Shown here in pieces: positions 1 through 5,205 of a stretch of DNA of 8,608 bases (positions are counted from its first letter, which is position 1; each line of letters begins with the position of its first letter). Source of the stretch: JAKIVR01 sp035933635 (GTDB taxonomy: Archaea > Thermoplasmatota > Thermoplasmata > Lutacidiplasmatales > UBA184); contig DASYYY010000046.1 of the NCBI GenBank assembly GCA_035933635.1, forward strand, positions 1-8,608, written 5' to 3'. A model generated the notes under the pieces. The model did not search any database. It was not told the origin of the DNA and worked only from the letters and a program-made list of their open reading frames with translations. The position numbers and the translations under genes were made by a program.

Positions 1-22
1 CACCCCATCGGGGGAGGAGAGC

Positions 23-799
23 GTGGCGCGTCGAGCCGCTCGTGGCCTCGTCGTGGCCGTCGAAGGGGTGAGCGGAGCGGGCAAGAGCTCGCTCCTCCGC
101 GCCCTGGGCGAGCGCCCCCAGATCCGGATCGTCGAGGAGGCGTGGGACCGGCTTCGGCCGCGCCCCTCGCTGTCCTTCGGTTCCCCGCGGGCGCTCCTCG
201 GCCTGGAGCTCCGCCTCCTGGAGGAGGACCGGCGTCGGTGGAAGGAGGCCATCGCGGCGGCGTCGACGGGTTGTGATGTGCTCTGCGATACCGATTTTCT
301 CGGACCGGCATTGTACACGGCGGCCCTCGCCCGAGCCGACCCTTCGCTCGTACCGGTCGCGCTCGAGATCGTCCGTCGCACCGAGGCTGCGCGCCGCCAG
401 GTGCGATGGGGCGTGGCCGACCTCTACGTCTATCTCGATACGCCGCCGCGGATCGCGAACTCTCGTGTGCGCAAGTCGTCGGGGAGCCATCCCGCGCGGT
501 GGCGGGAACGTCATGCGCAGGCGGGGGCGATCGAACGGACCTTCTGGCTTGGGTGGCTACCGGCACTCCTTCCGGGCCGGGTCCGGGTCCTGGACGGCCG
601 GGCCTCCACCGCCGCTCTGGTCCGGCGGCTGCGCGGTCAGCTCGAGCAGGTCCGGTCGACCCGCCGCCGTCCCGGTGGGGCCCGGGTGCTCCGAGCGGTG
701 AGGCGGTTCGTTCAAACGGCCGCCGCATCCGAACTGGACCGGGCCATCCGACGTTCCGGGCCGAAGCCCCCGGGCAGCTCTCGGCGCAAACGGTTATGA
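23..799 (+). CDS. P-loop nucleoside/thymidylate-kinase-like protein
   Basis: A 258-residue protein with a clear Walker A motif, GVSGAGKS, at residues 15-22, just after a short hydrophobic strand (LVVAVEG). A strand ending in CDTDF (about 88-92) sits where thymidylate and deoxynucleoside kinases carry their substrate-binding Asp-Arg. YLDTPP (137-142) matches the LD-x-PP strand of that family and is followed by an Arg/Lys-rich lid-like stretch (148-164). VRVLDG (187-192) fits the last core strand. The family phosphorylates nucleosides or nucleotides in the cytoplasm; the substrate here cannot be told, and it may be a divergent member. The last 50 or so residues are basic and low in complexity. 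The start is GTG, chosen because GGAGG lies 5 nt upstream and the P-loop falls at the usual distance from the N terminus; the frame is open to the left edge. The stop overlaps the next gene (ATGA), implying cotranslation with the Lsm gene. Confidence 0.72.
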   Translation: MARRAARGLVVAVEGVSGAGKSSLLRALGERPQIRIVEEAWDRLRPRPSLSFGSPRALLGLELRLLEEDRRRWKEAIAAASTGCDVLCDTDFLGPALYTAALARADPSLVPVALEIVRRTEAARRQVRWGVADLYVYLDTPPRIANSRVRKSSGSHPARWRERHAQAGAIERTFWLGWLPALLPGRVRVLDGRASTAALVRRLRGQLEQVRSTRRRPGGARVLRAVRRFVQTAAASELDRAIRRSGPKPPGSSRRKRL

Positions 800-1044
800 C
801 CGAACGGCCCTCGGTCCGAACTCCGCAGCCGATGCGACCCCTCGAGATGCTCCAGCAGAGCCTGCACAAGCGCGTCCTGGTCGAGCTCAAGGGCGGCCGC
901 TCCTTCCGGGGCGTGCTCGATGCCTACGACCAGCACCTCAACCTCGTCCTCTCCGCGGCCGAGGAGGTCGTGGGGGAGGAGGTGACGCCCCGCCCGGGGG
1001 TCACCCTCGTCAGGGGCGACAGCGTCGTCTTCATATCCCCGTAG
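796..1044 (+). CDS. lsm: Archaeal Lsm (Sm-like) RNA-binding protein
   Basis: An 82-residue protein with both Sm motifs. Sm1 spans about residues 26-52, with LKGGRSFRGVLDAYD and the RNA-contact signature D45-x-H-L-N49. Sm2 is RGDSVVFISP at 73-82, where the RGD triad helps bind uridine. Archaeal Lsm proteins form heptameric rings that bind U-rich RNA and act in RNA processing and turnover. The start chosen is the ATG that overlaps the upstream stop as ATGA. An internal ATG at 832 (MRPLEML) would match the N terminus of most archaeal family members and give 70 residues, so the first 12 residues are uncertain. No Shine-Dalgarno sequence precedes either start, so translational coupling is likely for the first. 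L37e follows after 21 nt; the Lsm-L37e pairing is common in archaea. Confidence 0.95.
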   Translation: MTERPSVRTPQPMRPLEMLQQSLHKRVLVELKGGRSFRGVLDAYDQHLNLVLSAAEEVVGEEVTPRPGVTLVRGDSVVFISP

Positions 1045-1065
1045 AGGTCGGCCGAGGTCCGAACC

Positions 1066-1227
1066 ATGGGGAAGGGCACGGCCGCCCGGCGCGGCGGTAA
1101 GATCGTCCACATCCGCTGCCGGCGGTGCGGTCGCCACTCCTACCATCGGCAGCACCAGGTGTGCTCGTCCTGCGGCTTCGGGGCCTCGGCCCGGTGGCGC
1201 GGGTTCGACTGGGCCAAGCTCAAGTGA
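1066..1227 (+). CDS. rpl37e: 50S ribosomal protein L37e (eL37)
   Basis: A 53-residue basic protein starting MGKGTAARR. It has the family's zinc ribbon: C18-R-R-C21 and C33-S-S-C36, with the hallmark stretch HIRCRRCGRHSYH (15-27) and then CGFG (36-39). eL37 is a zinc-binding protein of the large ribosomal subunit, found in archaea and eukaryotes and absent from bacteria, so it is a strong lineage marker. The ATG is preceded by GAGGT with 7 nt spacing. The length is slightly short for the family; the C-terminal tail ends WAKLK. The gene lies 21 nt after lsm and is probably cotranscribed with it. Its stop codon runs 8 bp into the 3' end of the convergent glycosylase gene, so the C-terminal codons of the two genes share sequence on opposite strands. 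Confidence 0.97.
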   Translation: MGKGTAARRGGKIVHIRCRRCGRHSYHRQHQVCSSCGFGASARWRGFDWAKLK

Positions 1228-1249
1228 GCTTCCGGCCGCGCGGGCCGGA
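1216..1249. other. Two adjacent inverted repeats at the convergent stop codons
   Basis: AAGCTCA (1216-1222) and TGAGCTT (1225-1231) form a 7-bp inverted repeat with a 2-nt centre across both stop codons. Directly after it, TCCGGCC (1231-1237) and GGCCGGA (1243-1249) form a 7-bp stem with a 5-nt loop. Both lie within coding sequence of L37e and/or the glycosylase. A role at the 3' ends of the two transcripts is possible, but there is no T-tract on either side, and archaeal termination mostly relies on T-rich runs. GC-rich DNA also makes such stems by chance. Confidence 0.3.
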
Positions 1250-1831
1250 GACGAACCGATTGCCGGTCAGATAGTATCGCAGCGGCAGCTCCCGCGCCTT
1301 GCTGATCCCAATGCGGGGGCCGATGCTCACTCCTTCCCGGGCGGGAGGGCCGGGCAGCAGACGGACCCGCGACCGTGCCAGGTCGGAGCCGTCGTCCCGC
1401 AGGGTGACGCCGAGCTCCCGGGCGAGACGGCCGGGCCCGCGCGTGGACCCCAGGCCCCCGGTCAGGGGTTCGCCGGCGCGCAGCAGCACCGCTTCGCCCG
1501 GACGGGTCACGACATTGGCGCAGTGGACCTGGTGGATCCGGAAGACGTAGAGGGTCCCGGCCGCTTCGAACATCGACCGATTCCGTGGCGTGGGACCTCG
1601 GAACGCGTGGCTCGCCGGATCCCCCCGGAGGTAGGCTTCGGTCTCCACGATCCGTGCGGCGCGAATGCCGCCATGCGATCGTCGGGCGAGGACCGCACCG
1701 AGCAGTTCCCTCGCGACGGTGCGCGTCGGGCGGTCGAACCACGCGCGCGGCAACGGTCGGCGGAACCGGGCCGGCCAGTCCGCGGCGGATCCGTCGGACC
1801 CCGTGGCCGGACGCTCGGGCGGTCTCCTCAC
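1220..1831 (-). CDS. aag: 3-methyladenine/alkylbase DNA glycosylase, AAG/MPG family
   Basis: A 203-residue protein of the AAG/MPG family, which flips alkylated or deaminated purines out of DNA and cuts the N-glycosidic bond to start base excision repair. Visible signatures are VARELLGAVL near the N terminus, IVETEAY with the expected catalytic Glu65 and Tyr67, SHAF with His75, TPRNRSMF (81-88), LYVF (94-97), VLLRAGEPL and the C-terminal RIGISKARELPLRYYLTGN. The usual YGMH segment, whose Tyr intercalates into DNA, reads IHQVH here (99-103). The start is GTG, overlapping the stop of the upstream gene as GTGA; no ATG exists in the family-length region and no Shine-Dalgarno sequence is seen, so translational coupling is likely. 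The frame stays open upstream, but that part is out-of-frame coding for the M29-like gene. The length is typical of the family. Confidence 0.93.
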   Translation of the reverse strand: MRRPPERPATGSDGSAADWPARFRRPLPRAWFDRPTRTVARELLGAVLARRSHGGIRAARIVETEAYLRGDPASHAFRGPTPRNRSMFEAAGTLYVFRIHQVHCANVVTRPGEAVLLRAGEPLTGGLGSTRGPGRLARELGVTLRDDGSDLARSRVRLLPGPPAREGVSIGPRIGISKARELPLRYYLTGNRFVSGPRGRKLT

Positions 1832-2937
1832 AGGAGCTTGCCGCGGTCGACGAGCGGGCGGCCATCGACCGCGACCGTGGCCTCGCCAACGACCAGCCAC
1901 GCGAGGAACGGGCACCGGATCGACCCACCGAAGCCGCTCGACCCTCCTACGCCCAAGGTCACCGCCCCGGCCTCCTGATCCTCGGCCTGCGGCGTCGCCG
2001 CCGGGAGCGCTCCGTTGAGACCGATGGCGAACAGGCTCGCGACATCGTGGCCCTTGGGGGCCGCGGAGAAGCGCGCCTCGAACTCCGAGTGCCCGTCGTT
2101 GAACCAAACGTTCACGAGCCGTCCGCGGTGGAACTCCCACTGGCCCCCATCGGCCCGGCCCCAGGGCAAGAAGCTCGGTCGGTTACCGATGGCCACGCCT
2201 TCGGCGCTCGATTCGTCGACCGCCACGACGATCCGCCCCGGCGGGGAATCGGTGAGGAATCGGCCGACCGAACGGTCGTCCGGGCCGATGACCCCGTCGT
2301 CGAGCACGGGGGCGTGTCCGCGGAGCCGGAACGTCACGTCGGTCCCGTTCGCCGCCGTCAGCCGGAGCAGTTTTCCCCGGTGGAGCAGCTCCCGCGCCCG
2401 TCGGCCGTCCCGGCCGATCTGTCGGAGGTCGGCCTCCAGCGTACCGCGCAGCAGTTGCCCGCGCCACGTGGTCGCGGAAACCCCCCAGAACGCGGCCTGC
2501 GCGTCCGAGGCATCCCCCAGCAAGCAGTGGACCCCGCGCACGCCGGCGCGCCGGGCGGTCCGATGCCAATCGAGGTTCTCGCGCTCCAATGCGAGTCGGG
2601 TCGATTCCCCCACGCCGCGCCACCGGGGCCGGTCGGCCGGGCCGGAGAAGTAGACGTAGGCGTCGGTGGCCGCGAGCGCGGCGAGCTCATGCCGCCCGAG
2701 CGCCGGAGGCCGCTTGGTACGCGCGGCGGCATCGATCCCCCGCCAGAACGCGGCCTCGTCCTCGAGGAGCAGGAGCGGCCGGGCCCCCCGCTCCCGCGCT
2801 TCGGCGACGCAGGCGCCGGCGTAGGGGAGGGTGTGGTTCCAGGTCTCGATCGTCACATTCTCACCCGCGCGGACGGAGAGAACCGGGCCGAGCAGCCGGT
2901 GGGCGAGCGAAACCGGGGCGCTCTCTTCGGGCGCCAT
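1828..2937 (-). CDS. Peptidase M29 (aminopeptidase T)-like protein, probably without metal site
   Basis: A 369-residue protein resembling the M29 metallo-aminopeptidase family (AmpS/AmpT/PepS) in length and layout. The N terminus LAHRLLGPVLSVRAGENVTI matches the family opening. NGTDVTF (197-203) matches the conserved GTDL strand, SLFAIGLN (301-308) the GELGIGxN segment, and GAVTLGVG through VAVDG (324-359) the C-terminal region. The residues that bind the two metals in M29 enzymes look replaced: GE is PPGR (232-235), the second Glu is Leu302, the HxAxG His is Thr327, and the HxD pair reads LAW (345-347). This was aligned by eye. It may be a pseudoenzyme or act by other chemistry; I would not call it an active aminopeptidase. 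The ATG was chosen because the family homology starts there and a TATA-like box lies 26 nt upstream. It overlaps the glycosylase start (GTGA). Confidence 0.7.
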   Translation of the reverse strand: MAPEESAPVSLAHRLLGPVLSVRAGENVTIETWNHTLPYAGACVAEARERGARPLLLLEDEAAFWRGIDAAARTKRPPALGRHELAALAATDAYVYFSGPADRPRWRGVGESTRLALERENLDWHRTARRAGVRGVHCLLGDASDAQAAFWGVSATTWRGQLLRGTLEADLRQIGRDGRRARELLHRGKLLRLTAANGTDVTFRLRGHAPVLDDGVIGPDDRSVGRFLTDSPPGRIVVAVDESSAEGVAIGNRPSFLPWGRADGGQWEFHRGRLVNVWFNDGHSEFEARFSAAPKGHDVASLFAIGLNGALPAATPQAEDQEAGAVTLGVGGSSGFGGSIRCPFLAWLVVGEATVAVDGRPLVDRGKLL

Positions 2938-2959
2938 CGTCTCGAGAAGGGTCCCGTAG

Positions 2960-2966
2960 GATAAAT
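2960..2966 (-). promoter_or_regulatory. Archaeal TATA-like box for the M29-like gene
   Basis: On the minus strand ATTTATC stands out in GC-rich surroundings, within GTGATTTATCCTACGGG. Its centre is 26 nt from the A of the ATG at 2937, the spacing expected between an archaeal TATA box and the transcription start, so the transcript would be leaderless or nearly so. The box touches the stop codon of the preceding gene (2966-2968) and fills most of the 28-nt gap. It suggests that the M29-like and glycosylase genes can be transcribed separately from the genes upstream. Confidence 0.6.
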
Positions 2967-4267
2967 CACGCCGGCCGACGGAGCGGCGAGAGCCGACCCG
3001 CCCGCACGCGAGCGACGAGTTCGCTGGCCCCCATCGTACCTTCGGCGAAGGTGCGCGCAACACCTTCCACGAGGGCCCCCGCGTCGTCGAACGGCGGCCG
3101 GAATCCGCGCGGCGGGTGACGCTGCGGAAACGCCCGGGACCACGCCGGGTCGGACCGTGCGCGGTCGACTACCCGCCGGACCGCCCGCAGGCGGGAAAAA
3201 TCCGCCAAATCGGTCCGGAGACGGGGCGATACCCTCGCGCGCTTCCAGGCCCGAAGCAGGTTGTCGATCTTCTCCGGTCGGTGGCGCCGCGCACCCCGGC
3301 CGGTGCCGGTCACTCCGTTGAAGTAGAGGAAGGGCCCCCCGACCACGAGCGCTTCGAGCAACGTCCGGCTCCCCGTCACGATCCGCACCCCCGCGGTCGC
3401 GAATCGTCGGTGCCAGGCCGGGTAGGAGAGCGGGGGAATCCACCGCCATCGGAGCCCGGGCGCGCTCGGCAGTGGGAATCGGGTCGGGGCCCGTACCTCG
3501 ATCGTCACGGACGGTCGGCGAGGGGACCACGCCCGCGCGATCTGCGAGGCGAGCAGGGGGGAGCTCGAGGGACTCGCATACCAGATCCAGCGGCGGGGGT
3601 CCGACGTTCGTCGCGAGGGAGGTGGCTCGGGCCAGAACGGCCCGGTCTGCACGGCCCGGGGGAACTCCCGTGCGAAGGTACGCGACCGGGCGAACGTCGG
3701 GTAGAGATGCAGCACGTCCGGCCGGTCGAATCCACGGAACCGCTCGAACGCCGCGCGGAACTCCTGAATCTCCGCCTCGTGCCGGCCGTCGCGCAACCTT
3801 CGGCGGATCTCCCGGACCGCGACGCCACCCTCCCTCCATCGCTCGCCGGTCTGCTCGCGGCTGGTCAGGGTCCGGGCGAACTCCTCGAAGCTCACGTGGA
3901 GGACCCGGTCGGGACCGTAGACGCGTTCGATCTCCGCGGCCTCCTCGGCCCACGGCCCCGGCCGCCCGAACGGACGGTCGGAGGGAGGGGCCGCGCACAC
4001 GCCCCACCAGGCCGAGAGCGTCAGCGCACGCGGGGACCGCGGCGCGACGCGATCGACGCGACGGACCCTCGGCCAGCCCCACGGGCCCGGCACCGAGCGA
4101 GGGAGGGGAGTTCCCGGTCGGCGAAAGAGGATCGGTAGGAATCCGGCCCGCTCCAGTCGGCGCCCGGCGAGGAGCACCTCCTCGATGTCTCCGAGGCCGC
4201 CGCCGACGACCGCCGGGAACAGGTAGACGTCCAGGCCCGAAGCTCGCGGGGAGCGGCGCTCGCTCAC
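2966..4267 (-). CDS. Putative GT-B-like glycosyltransferase, otherwise unrecognised
   Basis: I do not firmly recognise this 433-residue protein. Its N-terminal strand-loop, DVYLFPAVVGGGLGDIEE (13-30), followed by a helix and a second strand (GFLPILF), resembles the glycine-rich first loop of GT-B enzymes. Near the C terminus, VRIVTGSRTLLEALVVGGP (about 294-312), then LYFNGVTGTGR, resembles the GT-B donor-binding Rossmann domain, where a Gly-Ser/Thr-x-x-x-Glu-Ala motif contacts the nucleotide sugar. The middle is rich in Trp, Arg and Pro and has no clear motif. No signal peptide or membrane helix is seen, so it is probably cytoplasmic or peripheral. The start is GTG, overlapping the GNAT stop as GTGA; a longer frame upstream only reads through GNAT out of frame. 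An alternative is a nucleotide-sugar-binding protein without catalysis. Confidence 0.55.
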   Translation of the reverse strand: MSERRSPRASGLDVYLFPAVVGGGLGDIEEVLLAGRRLERAGFLPILFRRPGTPLPRSVPGPWGWPRVRRVDRVAPRSPRALTLSAWWGVCAAPPSDRPFGRPGPWAEEAAEIERVYGPDRVLHVSFEEFARTLTSREQTGERWREGGVAVREIRRRLRDGRHEAEIQEFRAAFERFRGFDRPDVLHLYPTFARSRTFAREFPRAVQTGPFWPEPPPSRRTSDPRRWIWYASPSSSPLLASQIARAWSPRRPSVTIEVRAPTRFPLPSAPGLRWRWIPPLSYPAWHRRFATAGVRIVTGSRTLLEALVVGGPFLYFNGVTGTGRGARRHRPEKIDNLLRAWKRARVSPRLRTDLADFSRLRAVRRVVDRARSDPAWSRAFPQRHPPRGFRPPFDDAGALVEGVARTFAEGTMGASELVARVRAGRLSPLRRPA

Positions 4268-5205
4268 GGCGCCAGGTCGCAGGCGAGCGCATCGATGCGG
4301 TAGGCGGGCTGGAACCCGGCCCGCGCGAGCGCACCGGCCGCCAGCTCGCGACCGTCCGGCAGCTCGGTGACCATGCGCAGCGGACGGACCGACTCGACCC
4401 ACTCGACCGCGCTCGCGACCAGAGCGTAGGCATCCTCAGGAGCGAGCTCGTGCGAGACGATCGGCTGCGTCAGGTTGGCGGTGCGGGTGATCCCGCCGAC
4501 CGTCGCGCGCACGAACGCCATCGGACCGTTGCGCCGGTCGATCACCCAGGCGTCGGCGAGGCTGTCGGTGGATTGCGCGATCAGGGGCGGCAGGACGAAC
4601 TGCTCGCGCGAGGCCGGTTGTCGCTCGCGCTCCCTCTGGGTCAAGTGCCCGTCGGCGACCTGGGCGAGCGTGGGAGCGTCCGTTTTTCGAAACGGGCGAA
4701 GCCCTTCCGTGGCGCGCGGCGGAACCGTCAGCGGTCCGGGTTCCCGGACGAGCACGGTGCTCGAGCGTAGCGGGCGGTAACCCATCCCCTCGTAGAGTGC
4801 GCGAGCTGCGCCGTTGTCGGCCAGGACCTCGAGGAGGGCGTAGCCGCGCCGGCCGTGCCGAATGCTCGCGTGGGCCTGCTCGACCAGGCTTCGGGCGTAC
4901 CCCCGGCGGCGGTACTCGGGATGGACGGCGACGGAGGAGATCCAGCCCGCGCGCGCGGCGTAGGTCACGAGCGTGGTGCCCACCAGCCGGCGGTCCTCCT
5001 CGGCGACCCAGAAATCGAAGACGGGTCGTCGGATCCACCGGGCGAGGGTGGTGACGATCCGCACGTCCAGGCGGTAGGTCCGCGCGACGAGCGAACGGAG
5101 CGCCGGCTCGTTGGAGCCGCGGACGCGCTCCTCGGTCTCGAACTGTCCGTGCAGGAGCTGGAGGAACTCGGGGAGGTCGGACGGCCGGAACCGTCGGAGT
5201 CTCAG
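4264..5205 (-). CDS. Two-domain GNAT-family N-acetyltransferase, probable CTG start
   Basis: A 313-residue protein if it starts at CTG. The N-terminal half is a GNAT domain: LRLRRFRPSDLPEF opens it, VAVHPEYRRRGYA (92-104) is motif A, which binds acetyl-CoA pyrophosphate, and NGAARALYEGMGY (131-143) is motif B. The C-terminal half (from about 165, GLRPFRKTDAPTLAQV) looks like a second GNAT fold without the R/QxxGxG/A motif, so it is probably structural or a substrate lid. The family moves acetyl groups from acetyl-CoA to amines on small molecules or proteins; the substrate is unknown. Between 5205 and 5322 the frame has no ATG, GTG or TTG. The CTG at 5205 overlaps the HEAT stop as CTGA, follows GGAGG at 7 nt, and fits the domain edge. 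The other option, ATG at 5322, adds a low-complexity 39-residue leader overlapping the HEAT gene. Confidence 0.85.
   Translation of the reverse strand: MRLRRFRPSDLPEFLQLLHGQFETEERVRGSNEPALRSLVARTYRLDVRIVTTLARWIRRPVFDFWVAEEDRRLVGTTLVTYAARAGWISSVAVHPEYRRRGYARSLVEQAHASIRHGRRGYALLEVLADNGAARALYEGMGYRPLRSSTVLVREPGPLTVPPRATEGLRPFRKTDAPTLAQVADGHLTQRERERQPASREQFVLPPLIAQSTDSLADAWVIDRRNGPMAFVRATVGGITRTANLTQPIVSHELAPEDAYALVASAVEWVESVRPLRMVTELPDGRELAAGALARAGFQPAYRIDALACDLAP

Noticed and set aside
1..22. Kinase-like gene starting left of the window
   Set aside because: The frame is open to the edge, but a well-spaced GGAGG before the GTG at 23 and the normal P-loop position make that start sufficient.
1231..1249. 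Stem-loop after rpl37e as an intrinsic terminator
   Set aside because: There is no T-tract after the stem on either strand and the sequence is coding for the glycosylase.
1585..2964. Rightward open frame (459 codons) opposite the glycosylase and M29-like genes
   Set aside because: Low-complexity Pro/Arg/Gly-rich translation with no recognisable domain, spanning the junction of two real genes on the other strand.
3472..4770. Rightward open frame (432 codons) opposite the GT-like and GNAT genes
   Set aside because: Arg/Gly/Pro-rich shadow frame; no ribosome-binding site or motif supports it.
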